Source of the DNA: Anastrepha obliqua
Taxonomy: Eukaryota > Arthropoda > Insecta > Diptera > Tephritidae
Assembly (NCBI RefSeq): GCF_027943255.1
Contig: NC_072896.1
Location: forward strand, 119,629,879 to 119,693,878
Direction: 5' to 3'
Length of the DNA stretch: 64,000 nt
Of this stretch, positions 1-10,831 are shown in pieces (positions within the stretch are counted from its first letter, which is position 1; each line of letters opens with the position of its first letter). Below the pieces are notes generated by a model that had not been told where the DNA came from, did not search any database, and saw only the letters and a list, made by a program, of their open reading frames with translations. Made by a program: the position numbers and the translations under genes.

Positions 1-2510
1 AAATTCACATGTTTGTATTTTTGCATACGCCTTCTTCCTGTGTGAATGGTAATGAACCATTTCTCTGTTGAGAATATGGCGATGATAGGAAAAGTAGGAA
101 ATGAAAGGGGGTGTTTCGAGTGTAATGTGTCTTGAAAAAGGCAAATCGATGATGGTGCCTCTTAGTGTTGTTGACTTATTAACGTCTGATGCACAATCGA
201 AATTGAACATATCTTTCATGAATTTGATAAATGTTTCGTCATTTTTCACGTTTGTGTAAATGTAACTTGACCTATTCCATTGCAATTCCATTTACCCCCT
301 CCTCTATATCCAGACAAAATATCTAGCAAGCAAATAAAATTAAAATTTTGTTTTGAAAATTGCAACCATTAATCAGTATTTTCTTATGACGTTGTCACGT
401 TAAACTATCGTCAGTAAACCGACTTTACAGACAACCTGTTCTTTTTTTTTTGTGTGTTTTTTTTTGTATTTTCATTATTTTTGTATAAAAATATAGTTCA
501 TCCTACAACAATTATCAACAATCGACAATTACAGTTCCAAATTTTGCAGCAGTTTTACAAAAATTCGAAACATGTGTATCGAAATTTAAAACAACAAAAT
601 AGTCTACGCAAATTTATAGCGCATTAAATTTTGAAGTGGCTCAAAATAATATAAAAAATCAAAATGAAATGTAATTTTGTAATAATTTAATGTAAAAATA
701 ATGTAAATTTGAAGTGGCTTAAAATTCTTTTTTATTTAGAAAAAATGTCCAACACCGCCTTTGCTAGTAATCTGGTGGCTTATTAAAGTATTCTTTGGTG
801 AAAACAGCTCGTTACTGTTTGGTTAAGTCATCCCGCCAACTCATGAAGATCTACAGAACGAAGATTTTTCTCGTTCACGATTTTTTTTCTAAAATTCGCC
901 TGCGGTTCTATGGAGTATGTAGCGCATCTACCATTAATTTTTAGAAAGCGACGTTATAAGGATCTGAAGCCGATTAAAGCACAAAGTGTGTTGTTTATGC
1001 ATTGCTTAGGCACGGAAGCGTAGGGATCTCGATCCTCAAATTAGAGTTTGATCTCATATTCGCAATGTTTTAGAATTGGCTATTGTTAAATGTTGTTGTT
1101 TTTTCTCTTATTACCAAGTCTTTGTCAATTAATTCCGCTGTTCTTATGAGCTGGACAGTTTGGCCCACCTCTAAATCATGCATAGTGAATGGGAAGATAG
1201 AAGAAACTCGAGCTAGTCTGCATCCAAAATTAAGTGGAGTATTACATAGGCTGTCAGATAATTTTGTATCCCTCTCCAAATCTTACTAAAGCTTCTCGGT
1301 TTTCACGTTGACTCTAGGAGGGCCGATTTTGTGCAAACGAATTATGTAACTATTCTGGTGTATTATTGAAAAAGGTGGCGACCAAAGAAGTAAATGTAGG
1401 GCAATCCTAAGAAAAGACTATTTTGACTATTTCCAGTTGAGGTATCACAAAATCCTGATCTAATATAAACATTTGGTCGAAGAATTCGTTTTAACACGTT
1501 CGCTTCCAAAAGTCACATATAATGCCAGCTGAGTTTTCACGTCGGTTAGGACGTAGAGAAAAGAGACGTTTTGTCATTTCTACAAAACACAAGGTCACTA
1601 TGGGTAAAACAAGAGATAAAAGAGGAAATAAAAGTTAAAACCAGCTACCATCTTTGATAACAATTTGAATATGTCAGATCTTGACAGGTTGTGACCAAAT
1701 AATTTCTTACCACTCAACTCCACAAAACTATGTTCGATGGTGCTTAAACATATTTTTCCATATCCTAGACAGACTGAAAAGGAAGTCAGCAATGTATTTA
1801 TTATGCTAACAAGCAGCTAATATGCAACAGATTGCATTAAATAAATGGATTACAAAAAAATATCTAGACGAATTACTAAACAACACGAAAAAAAACCTAT
1901 TTGCGATTCCGTGAAAATATTGCTCTAGATCTTCTACATATCGATGCTCAGCCGTCAACGAGCCCGCGTGCAAATAAAGCGAATACTCTTTTCCCAAAGA
2001 AATTAGCTAAATGGTTAAGTGGACGCGGTGGTTTAGAAATTTCAAAAAATCGATTTTTTGTTTTTCCGATATTTCGAAAATATAGTATCTTAAAAATATA
2101 CTGTAAAATTTCCATGCGAAAATTCATAATATTACAGCTTCTACAGCCCATTGACTAGGTAGAGAGCGGTCCGCGCACTCCTGTACCTCAAACTTTAAAC
2201 TCATTTATCTCGAAACGATTTTTTTCGGCTTGGTGTTGTCAAAAAACAAAAAATAAAAAAAACCATTCAACCGAATCGTCTGAAATTTTAATATGTTATT
2301 CACAACATCAATGGCTATCGTTCGCACTAGAATCATATTATTATTTCAATTATTTCGTATTTCTTAGATTAGAAAACTAAAAAAAAAACCGATTTTTCGG
2401 GTGTCAAATTCAAACCGCGCCATTTTGTCAATTTTTTTATTCTAGTAGCGCGGCATAGCTACAGTCATACTGATTAATCATTTTTTTAGTTTTTGTGTTT
2501 CAGATACATA
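1..2510. other. AT-rich DNA without a recognisable gene
   Basis: Only short open frames without family resemblance are present. The segment near 480-740 carries the phrase ATATAGTTCAT, which recurs near 43500 and 48115 and marks a dispersed repeat. Around 2030-2400 there is simple-sequence-rich DNA of MITE-like character, but I could not pair any terminal repeats. Confidence 0.5.
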
Positions 2511-2612
2511 GAAGAGCCAAAATGGACAACACCGTCTAGGTCCAATTTCAGCTCCATTACCCGATCCCATAAGATGCCGTTTACGTTCTCAAAATAAGGA
2601 AAGATCGGCAAG

Positions 2613-2690
2613 TGTTTTACGTGCGACGGTTGCCAAAATAAAGGCCAAGCATTTGGTCTATGTATAAATCCCTGTTTTAGAGTTTATCAC
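2613..2690 (+). pseudogene. piggyBac-like transposase, C-terminal Cys-rich remnant
   Basis: The frame starting at 2613 reads CFTCDGCQNKGQAFGLCINP followed by CFRVYHNQ. This is the cysteine spacing of the C-terminal zinc-binding domain of piggyBac-family transposases, which ends in the hallmark LCxxxCFxxYH. Upstream DNA (2519-2612) has stops in this frame and only vague similarity, and no DDD catalytic domain is visible nearby, so this is a decayed tail. It is of interest because several TTAA-flanked non-autonomous elements lie in the same window, and TTAA is the piggyBac target. The call rests on one short motif and was not checked by a search. Confidence 0.42.
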
Positions 2691-2699
2691 AACCAAAAT

Positions 2700-4660
2700 A
2701 AGCCTTAAGGCAACTGTATTTTCATTTAGCATTAATATTTTTAAGTTTTGTATCTTTGAATAAAACTGAGTTATAAAAAAGCCCACAAGTTGCCTGTCAC
2801 ATAAATCTGACCCTGATCAATAACAAAATATGTATGTATATCTACTTATACTATAGATCAGCGTAACAAATATGTGAGAGTATGAAAAAAATTACTTTTA
2901 TATTGAGTTTGTGTTTTCAAGAGACCCATTGATAAGAGAACCCCATATAAACTAGACAAAAACATGTGAATTTCTAGCAGATCTGAGGGACTGCTTGAAT
3001 CTCCAGACTAAAGTCCTTTGGAAGCTCATACTCGTATTTGTATTAGTTAAAATTGATTAATTTTTGTCGACCTGTGCTATCAGTTCAAAACCATATGTAT
3101 GTATGTACGTACATACATATGTATATGGTTTTGCGTTTACAAGCATCTGTACTCTTACGACAAGACATGCTTTGGAGTACATTGAATAAATTCGTCAGCA
3201 GCAATGAACTTCAGCTACTCAAAGTGGGCAAAGTGAGAGCACTTCAAAGACCAGAAGGCCTGTCGTACGCTCAGCATGAGCTGAGCCGACAATAACTAAA
3301 TAAAACCATATGTGCATAAATATGTACTTACACATTTGTATATATGAATGTGGAATGGTGAAAATTTTCTAAGAACTTTGGTACACAATATGAATATGTA
3401 ACATGTAAGAATGCATGTAGCTACATACATACGTATGTATGCATGTGTGTGCTCAGGCTTAAACAATTGTAAACCAACGGAATGCAAGTGGCAGCGCAAA
3501 CAAAGCGTAAAACTACAGCCTTCTTGTATATAATTTTCACATTTCCTTTCTTTAGGTTGGTTTTATGCAGCCGCACATGTATGGACAAGTAATTTTTGTT
3601 GTTGCCAACACACAATGGATTTGTTTATTATACATACATGTTAGTGGTTGTTGTTGTTGCTGATATTACATCTATTGCTGCTGCTGCTACCACTGCAACT
3701 ATACATAAGTCATGCGCTATTCCATTATTCATGTTGTTGTTGTTACTATACCTCGTATTGTTTTACCTGTCTTGTTTTTCTTGCTAAGCAATTGTTGCAA
3801 AAAATTGTTTGATTTTTGCATTTCTTTCCAAACATACCTACCTACATGTCTATGTACATACTACAGTTACCCAAATACCCTACTCAGCATCTCACCTCCA
3901 CTGCTCTCACATTTACTCACACTTTAGAGAAATAGTGTTTCTCCACCTCAGGCTATAAACCAAACCTTCTCCTCTCCCTTACATATTTTGTTTATTGCAA
4001 CCAGGAATCCGATTGTGATTTTATTCGCTCTCTTCTCGCCAAATATGCACAAGTACTTAAAGCACAAAAGTAATCACATAGCAAATCGCATATGTATGTA
4101 TGTGCAAATGTATGTGTACCCACTCACTTATCGTATAGCTGCATACTTGCATATACATATGTACATGCATACATCGTTCTAGTATGCTAAATTTCTTATT
4201 TGCTATTTGTATGTGTGTGTATTTAATCTGGCGATTGTTGGTGTTAATACTGTTGTTGAAGCTGTTATATTCTTTTTTGTATTTGTTATTGTTGTTTGAT
4301 CTTCTTAATGCCACACCATTCAAGTCGGTCAGCTTATTTGTGCTCAATCAAAGCCTTCCATTATACTTAAAGAACTGAGCCTCTGTACTCGTTCGCAGTC
4401 TAAGTGGTAGACACTTTGTCGGCTGTAGTTGTAAATGTTGCTTGAGATTGCGAAAATTTTATGGCTTTTTTAATGCAATGAATTGTAGTGGCTGTTAGTA
4501 TTTGTCGGTTTAATCAAAGGATTCATCGAAATCGGATAGTAAAGAAAGTATTGGCTACTGCCTACAGGCAATGAGAAACTACCAAGCTCATATCTCTGCA
4601 ATGGAAAAGCTGCTCATAAAACTCATTTGAGACGGACAACATAAAGACCTGGGTATATGG
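2700..4660. other. non-coding DNA with TATG/CATA microsatellites
   Basis: No protein family is visible in any frame. Imperfect ATGTATGT/ACATACAT tracts occur near 3090-3125, 3420-3450 and 4085-4170. A TTG-rich stretch lies at 3645-3750. The open frames here are shadows of these low-complexity tracts. Confidence 0.5.
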
Positions 4661-4667
4661 GTACATA

Positions 4668-5270
4668 CAGGGTCCGCCATATAACTTTACGGAATTAAAA
4701 ATGCTATAAAAAAGAAACTACTCAATATTTTTCGAAACTGTTTTTTTTTATTTTGAAGTACAATCCTTCCGGTTAATGATGGAACACAACTTCATTCATA
4801 TGGCAGCCTTGGCTAGCCATGCACCATCCCATACGATCGGTCCAATTTTTCAACACGTTTTCGATTGTATGCGGCTGTATTTCAGCTATGACATCGCGTA
4901 TGTTGGTCTTCAGTGCATCAATTGTTGCTGGTTTGTTGGCACGGGTGTACGCACGGTTTTTGGTCGGTCACGCGTTGGTTTGCCAATAAGCAACCCAGTT
5001 TCTCTTACTTTTTTCGCAAAGTAACGCACATACGCTTCATTCGGTGCTTTTCTTCTTCCCATTGCCGTACGTAATTTTCGTACACATTCTGCAACATTAC
5101 CATGATTTTCAAAGTAATGTCGTAATATTTCCCAGCGTTCTTTGAGCGTATACGCAACCATTTTCGTTCAGCGGAAGAATAAAACTAATTTTCTGTCAAA
5201 TCAGATAACAGCTAAGTGTTACCATTCTTCAAATAATACCTAGTTCAAATCCGATAGATGGCGTGCGCTG
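4668..5270 (-). mobile_element. Internally deleted Tc1/mariner-superfamily element
   Basis: The left end CAGGGTCCGCCATATAAC follows a TA at 4666-4667. The right end, read on the minus strand, is CAGCGCACGCCATCTATC next to TA at 5271-5272. The two ends match imperfectly, so they look like diverged terminal inverted repeats. Between them lies a transposase with both ends present and the centre missing, which leaves about 0.6 kb. The TA flanks fit the Tc1/mariner target-site rule. The right boundary is less certain than the left because the repeat match is only about two thirds. Confidence 0.6.
4773..5161 (-). pseudogene. Tc1/mariner-superfamily transposase, N-terminus joined to C-terminus
   Basis: From 5161 downward the minus strand encodes about 75 residues of a helix-turn-helix DNA-binding region (MVAYTLKERWEILRHYFENH, then VRKLRTAMGRRKAPNEAYVR). 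Near 4915 the reading frame shifts and continues as the extreme C-terminus (NKPATIDALKTNIRDVIAEI, ending NEVVFHH at 4773). The whole DDE catalytic domain is missing. The first part alone would give an 83-residue DNA-binding peptide without catalytic residues. The C-terminal pattern resembles the other W..R-type, probably DD41D-like, transposases in this window, but the aspartate spacing cannot be measured because the core is lost. Confidence 0.7.
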
Positions 5271-5469
5271 TACATACGTACATATATACGCCATACGGTT
5301 CTAAAAGTCATTAAATGAACGGCTGAATTGAAAGGTTTATTTGAATAAGCGAGATTTTTTCATGTAACATCGACGGTAGTAGGTTTCATGAATAAAAACT
5401 AAGAAGGACTCACAAGAGATTGTTGAAATTTCACCCAGCTGTGAGCACCTTTTCTAACATAATACATGC

Positions 5470-6100
5470 GCTGAAAAGTCGCGGGCATAACAAAGAAAAC
5501 TCGTTTTTTTTTTTGCCTAAAATTAGCTTTATTCATCAACGTAATTTCCATCAACAACAATACAATCATTCCAGCGCCGCTCTAACATTTCAACACCACT
5601 TTTGTAGGACGATTTATCTTTTGCTTCAAAATAAGCCGCAGTTTCAGCCATAACCCCTTTATTCGGGCGAAATTTCTTACCGGCGAGCATTGTTTTTTAG
5701 GTCTGCGAACAATCTGTAGTTAGCTTTACGATACCAGCTAACTGACGCAACTTCACTTTTCGATCATTCAAAACGATGTTGTGGATTTTTGTATGATTTC
5801 TGGTGTTACCGTCATTTTTGGTTGTGGATCATCGGTGCCTACTACGCCGTTTGGAATTAGCAAACCATCGTTTTATTGCTGTTTCTTCGCTTGAACGGCA
5901 TTTTTTCCGAAATTCTTTTTGATCCATTGTTTTGAAAATGTCAAAACTAGCGTCCCTCTTGGCACAATAACTCACGAACTAATGGATTAGAATATCATCA
6001 AATTTGAAAAGCTGTTTTTTTAAAGGTTAGTACTAACAGAAATAGATGCGAATGGAATAAAACTAGTGCGATCTATGTGTTAGGCCCGGAACTTTTCATG
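5470..6100 (-). mobile_element. Internally deleted mariner remnant
   Basis: The left end carries TGAAAAGTCGCGGGCATAAC from 5472. The complement of the right end carries TGAAAAGTTCCGGGCCTAAC from about 6098. The two form a terminal inverted repeat with three mismatches in twenty. They enclose a broken mariner transposase on the minus strand. A clean TA duplication was not seen at the edges, so boundaries are approximate. Confidence 0.6.
5529..5927 (-). pseudogene. mariner transposase remnant, catalytic core lost
   Basis: The N-terminal part starts with MDQKEFRKKC at 5927 and runs with frame breaks through HNIVLNDRKVKLRQLAGIVK, which matches the second helix-turn-helix of mariner transposases. 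It then jumps to the C-terminus: KTMLAGKKFRPNKGVMAETA, YFEAKDKSSYKSGVEMLERR and WNDCIVVDGNYVDE, with a stop at 5529. The C-terminal W(N/E)xC(I/V)xxxGxY motif is typical of mariner proteins. All three catalytic aspartates lie in the missing middle. The element cannot make a functional transposase. Confidence 0.68.
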
Positions 6101-6126
6101 CTATGCATACATATTTTTATCTAAGT

Positions 6127-6260
6127 ACAGTGTAACCTCTTTTAAAATACAGCTTCCCTTGGGCGGACATTAGTCCTAAACCAAGTCTTATGTGTTGGAA
6201 AAAGTTGCCGTCCCTTGAGTGGAGACCCCTCTTAGACGGACAAAAGTTAACTGACGGTGA
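6127..6260. mobile_element. possible pogo/Tigger-type transposon end
   Basis: CAGTGTAACCTCTTTTAAAA followed by repeated GGCGGACA/GACGGACA phrases resembles terminal repeats of pogo-like elements, which begin CAGT and contain tandem CGGACA units. No opposite end or transposase is visible. Low confidence. Confidence 0.25.
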
Positions 6261-6734
6261 GTGACCGCTCAATAAAGGTTTCACGTACATGCATTTGAGT
6301 TTTTATGTTTATTTATTAATTTACGCTGCATGAAAAGGTTCGAATTCGTGAGAAAAATCTACGTAAAACCAGTTGTATTAACAACTTAGTGGACTAAAAT
6401 GCATGTAAAATCTAAATTCATGTGTGCACACACTCACTTATAAGTGTTTGTATGTGAAAATATTCAAATGTGAGTACTTTTGTATGGTCGTCGATCTCAG
6501 TTTCACTTTTCTTGATATTTAATAATACTTTTTTTCTCATTTGTTTTTTTTGTAATTTACGGCTTTCAGGACACATTTACTCAGTTGGTCAGCATTAACT
6601 TGAAATGGCTAACACCGAAAGCTATCAAATTTAAAATATAAATAATGAAAAATATAAAGTGTTAACAATGTTTCATGGAAGGGCTTATGTTCGTGCATAC
6701 GTACACACACACATATAATTCCATCCATATAATA

Positions 6735-7942
6735 GGACTATGAATAATTTCGTGCGGTTTTACAACAGATGGCGTAACTTGATTATTATTCCATCGATCC
6801 ACATTTCCAAAATTCATTGGAGAGCTACTGTCGTAAGGCACAAACGTCAGTATAAGTTTTTTATTTGAAGCGTAAACAACAATATTTTTACCACACTTGA
6901 AAATGTCGAATTTCGTGCCAAATAATGTGTTTTTGCGGGGAATTCTTCTTCATTATTTTAATATGAAGAAAAAAGCAGCCGAAAGTCATCGTATCTTGGT
7001 GGAAGTTTATGGTGAGCATGCTCTAGCTGAGCGAACGTGCCAGAAAGTTCATGGATACCGAATTGGAGGAATTGCTCGATCAAGATCCGGCTCAAACGCA
7101 AGAAGAGGTTGCAAAAACTTTGGGAGTTGATCAATCAACCATTTCCAAACGTTTAAAAGCCATGGGAATGATCCGAAAGGTAGGCCATTGGGTGCCGTAT
7201 GAATTGAAGCCAAGAGACGTTGAACGTCGTTTTATGGCATGCGAACAACTGCTTCAACGGCACAAAAGAAAGGGTTTTTTGCATCGAATTGTGACTGGCG
7301 ATGAAAAGTGGGTCCATTACGACAATCCAAAACGTCGGGCAACGTATGGATACCCTGGCCATGCTTCAACATCGACGTCGGCGCAGAATATTCATGGCCT
7401 GAAGGTTATGCTGTGTATCTGGTGGGACCAGCTGGGTGTTGTGTATTATGAGCTACTGAAACCGAATGAAACGATTACGGGGGATGTCTACCGACGACAA
7501 TTGATGCGTTTGAGCCGAGCACTGCGAGAAAAACGGCCGCAATACGCCGATAGACACGACAAAGTTATTTTGCAACATGACAATGCTCGGCCACATGTTG
7601 CACAAGTGGTCAAAACATACTTAGAAACGCTCAAATGGGATGTCCTACCCCACCCGCCGTATAGTCCAGACCTTGCGCCATCCGATTACTATCTCTTCCG
7701 ATCGATGCAACATGGCCTGGCTGACCATCCGTAATTACGATGAAGTCAAAAAATGGATCGATTCGTGGATTGCGGCAAAACCGACCGAATTTTTCACAAA
7801 GGGAATCCGTGAATTGCCAGAAAGATGGGAAAAAGTAGTAGTAAGCGATGGACAATACTTTGAATATTAAATTTGTAACCATTTTACGTCAATAAAGTTT
7901 CAAATTTCGAAAAAAAAAACCGCACGAACTTATTCATAGTCC
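6735..7942 (+). mobile_element. mariner (D34D) copy A, defective
   Basis: TA target duplications at 6733-6734 and 7943-7944 flank terminal inverted repeats that begin GGACTATGAATA and continue into TTCGTGCGGTTTT. The two ends differ at one base. The interior is nearly identical to the complete copy at 20869-22147 in inverse orientation, apart from two small deletions of about 68 and 5 bp. The high identity between copies points to recent activity of this family in the genome. Confidence 0.92.
6897..7870 (+). pseudogene. mariner transposase, two frameshifting deletions
   Basis: The protein begins MKMSNFVPNNVFLRG at 6897. After TCQK (near 7046) about 68 bp present in the sister copy are missing, which shifts the frame. 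Reading resumes at MDTELEELLDQD and runs through the WVPYEL linker, the first catalytic Asp in TGDEKW, the second in HDNARPH and the third in SPDLAPSDYYLF. Near 7730 a 5-bp loss shifts the frame again, and the tail RNYDEVKKWID to YFEY follows in another frame to 7870. Spacing between the second and third Asp is 34 residues, so this is a classical mariner. The first deletion joins two short AGAA/CAAA stretches, which suggests slippage or end-joining repair. This copy keeps the usual Thr before GDEKW, unlike the intact sister copy. Confidence 0.9.
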
Positions 7943-7957
7943 TATTATGTATATGTA

Positions 7958-8337
7958 AAGCGTGGTTAAGTTTCAAGGGCCGATATTGATTTTGAATAAA
8001 ATAAATTTTTTTTTAGGAAATTATTGTCAATTCTCTTTATTATGATAATATTGGTATGGCTCAATTGCGTATCAAACAAAATATCGGCCAAATGGCCGCC
8101 GCGGCCTCAGCGGCACACCTCCATCCGATGGTCCAAATTTTCGATGACGCTGAGGCATAATTGAGGTTCTATGCCGTTAATGTGCCGAATTATCTCATCC
8201 TTTAGCTCTTGAAATATTGCTGGCTTATCGACGTACACCTTTTCTTTCAAATAACCCCAAAGAAAGAAGTCCAACGGTGTCTTTGACGTTTAGGTGGGTT
8301 CACATTCAGAATAGGCCCTTGAAATTTAACCACCCTT
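7958..8337 (-). mobile_element. DD41D-type element, deletion derivative (copy 1)
   Basis: Both ends carry GTGGTTAAATTTCAAGGGCC-like inverted repeats, starting at about 7958 after TA and ending near 8337. Inside, the minus strand encodes only the transposase tail: DKPAIFQELKDEIIRHINGI, EPQLCLSVIENLDHRMEVCR, a stop, then GRGGHLADILFDT. The same tail occurs at about 28490-28600 and 58180-58330. The N-terminal and catalytic regions are absent. It abuts mariner copy A with about 13 bp between them. Confidence 0.7.
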
Positions 8338-8479
8338 CACATATGATATTTGTATTAGCGTGTGCTGATAAAGAGTTTTTCGATAGGGAAAAATTCAATA
8401 GAGGATTTTTATTCAAATATATACATATGTACGTAGCCTTATATTTTTTTGTAATCTAGCATTGATAAACTGCATTCAC

Positions 8480-9300
8480 GGTGGCTTCCTTTTCATGGTG
8501 AAATTCACAAACAAGCAATGTTTAGAAATTACCAAAAATATCTACCGAAATTCTGAATCGATGGTCGCAACTTTAAATCGTTTAAATTGGCCGTAATAAT
8601 CAGCCCACCATCCCACTGCGTGTTATAAGGGATAAATTCAGAGCCAGCATACCCAATATCGAATGCAATTCTTTTAGTTAGGCAACTCATCGGCTGAAGT
8701 GCCTGAAATATTGCAGCAAAGGCAGCTGTAGTGTAGAAGGTTTTGAGCTGTGCGCCCATATAGAATGTGATCTTGAGGTATTTTGGCCCATTCTCGTATA
8801 ATCGCTTTTTTCAGCGCGTCCATACTCTCATATTTTTTAGTCCTCACCTTGCTCTCCAAACGGACCAGATGGAAAGTCTATCGGATTTGCGTCTGGCGAA
8901 TTCGAAAGCCATTGTGTGGACGAAATGAAGTGTGGAGCATGATTTTTTAACCATTCTTGGTTCACACGAGCTTTATGAGACGGTACCGAGTCCTGTTGGA
9001 ACGTCCATGGTCTACGACCGAAATGTTTGCGTGTTCACGGCTCTAAAGTCTTCTAAAACATTTTCACGATAATAAGTCGCATTCACTTTGACACCAGGCT
9101 CGATAAAAACGATTGGAGAGCGTCCATCAGCGGTCACTGCGGCCCAAACCATTACTTCCGATGGGAAATTGCTTCGAGTGGCCATACGTAGGCTCAAATT
9201 CTCGTATGAGCGTTTGGTCAAGTAAACACGATCGTTTTGAGTGTTTATGAACTGCTCAATTGAGAAATTTTTTGTAGTAACCGTCGCTAAAAAAATCTCT
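8480..9300 (-). pseudogene. DD37D (maT-like) transposase, 5'-truncated
   Basis: Reading down the minus strand from about 9290: KNFSIEQFINTQNDRVYLTK, then RSYENLSLRMATRSNFPSEV, MVWAAVTADGRSPIVFIEPG and VKVNATYYRENVLEDF. After a frame break come WTFQQDSVPSHKAR (second Asp) and SPDANPIDF (third Asp). I count 37 residues between these aspartates, which defines the DD37D (maT-like) branch of Tc1/mariner. The tail continues as YESMDALKKAIIREWAKIPQ before decaying. The DNA-binding N-terminus is missing; at its place an R1-like retrotransposon fragment begins (near 9300), so the element was truncated there. Confidence 0.7.
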
Positions 9301-10187
9301 CCTCTTCACTAAAAATATACCTCCTCTTCTCTTGGATTTTTCCCTCCACCCCGGAACTGCTTCCGCATTGCTTCGAGGTAGAGGGCCAAGACCTCGTCCA
9401 CGTACCGTTACATCTTGCCTACCAAAGTGTAAGCGTTTGAACTCGAATACCGGAGAATCGTGGTACTAGGATTCCTGAGAGCTTTGCTTCCCATCTCCGT
9501 TTGCGCTCTTGTGCTAGCATATCTATAGGGTTGGTTCCGCTAATAACTAAAACCGCTGCTTCAGATGCTGTTCTGTATGACGAAGTCACTCTGAGAGCGC
9601 AGGTGCGTTGCACAGATTGCAGAGTTTTCCGCCGGCATTGCACCCTTAGCGAATCTGCCCATATTTCGCATCCGTATAAGAGAATCGAGTTCGTCGTGTC
9701 CATTAAAAGGTTTCGCTTGTTCTGCATTGGACCTCCAAAGTTTGCCATGAGCTTACTTAACATGCTGCTTACTTTGTTGTTGGCAGCTCTTGTGGCAACA
9801 TGGTTTATGTGCGCCCAGTAAGTTTGCCTTGTGTCTAATTGCACTCCTAGGTATTTGACCACTCTTTTTGCCGATAAAGTGGCATCGAGTACTTGCATGT
9901 CTACTTCTAATGGGTTACCTCTGTAGGTTAGAAGGATTAGCTCTGTTTTCTTTGTGGTCAGCTTTAATCCATGGCATTCTGGTCCATGTCTGAACTCGGA
10001 CCATCACCTGATTTACCTTCCTTTTGGCTTCGTCGGTGTTTCGAGCGATTATTACAGCTGCAATGTCATCTGCGTATCCCACTAAATGCACATCCTCAGG
10101 TATCTCTATTCGAAGGATTTCGTCGTAGCTTATATTCCAAAGTTCAGGTCCGACTATTGATCCTTGGCCTTCGTCATGGGGCTTTAA
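9300..10187 (-). pseudogene. R1-like non-LTR retrotransposon reverse transcriptase fragment
   Basis: The minus strand from about 10180 encodes GSIVGPELWNISYDEIL, then VHLVGYADDIAAVIIARNTD, which carries the YADD polymerase active site (codons near 10065-10076), then DEAKRKVNQVMVRVQTW. After frame breaks it continues from 9898 as RVVKYLGVQLDTRQTYWAHI, NHVATRAANNKVSSMLSKLM, LLYGCEIWADSLR and RTASEAAVLVISGTNPIDML. This is the palm-thumb portion of R1-clade reverse transcriptases, which copy element RNA at a nicked target. The N-terminal endonuclease, early polymerase motifs and C-terminal zinc knuckle are missing. The upstream side stops exactly where a TTAA-flanked MITE begins. Confidence 0.82.
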
Positions 10188-10827
10188 AGGGGTATTCTAG
10201 TGTAGAGTTTTGAAGATTTTTTTAAAATTCCTACTATTTCATGAGTTATAGCCTTTTTGGTGACATGGCACAGATGCGTCTTTTCTGAAATCTTTGAACC
10301 CGTTTTCTCCCGTTTTCGAGCTGGCTGTAAGGATATCTCGAGTTCTAATGGACCGATTTACTTCAAATTTGGGGAGGATGTTCCTTATACATTCCTGCAT
10401 CGGCTGACCCTAGCTCGAAACTATAACTTTTCACTTAGTATTTAATTAAAAAATCGGAGTTGTTGAAAAAATATGCAAAGCAAATTTTTTTTTTTTTAAC
10501 AGCCGCCATATTTTTTTTTTGATTTAGCTCGTCCAAAGCTCATTTGATAGCGGCATCTATAATAATAAAGAATCTGTTTGGTTTTTATTTTTCAAATTAC
10601 CAGGAGGGTTGGAATCACGCCAGGACACCCTCGTTTTTTTGACACCCTACTTTGACTGCGCATAATTTTCTCAATTTTAGTTTTTGTTTTTTTTGGGTTA
10701 GTTTTTAATGTAATAATTAATAATCAATAAACAAATTATAAAACAGGATGTTACAATTTTTTGTGTTTCCTTTGCACAGCGCTTCAAAAACCGGGCGAAA
10801 TTCATGCCTCTCCACTAGAATACCCCC
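10188..10827. mobile_element. TTAA-flanked MITE 1 (AGGGGTATTCTAGTG ends)
   Basis: TTAA occurs at 10184-10187 and 10828-10831. Inside are matching ends: AGGGGTATTCTAGTGTAGAG on the left and GGGGGTATTCTAGTGGAGAG as the complement of the right, two mismatches in twenty. The 640-bp interior has no transposase. TTAA duplication is the piggyBac-type target choice, so a piggyBac-mobilised non-autonomous element is the likeliest reading. The interior phrase TTACTTCAAATTTG is similar to segments of the other TTAA elements here. Confidence 0.72.
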
Positions 10828-10831
10828 TTAA

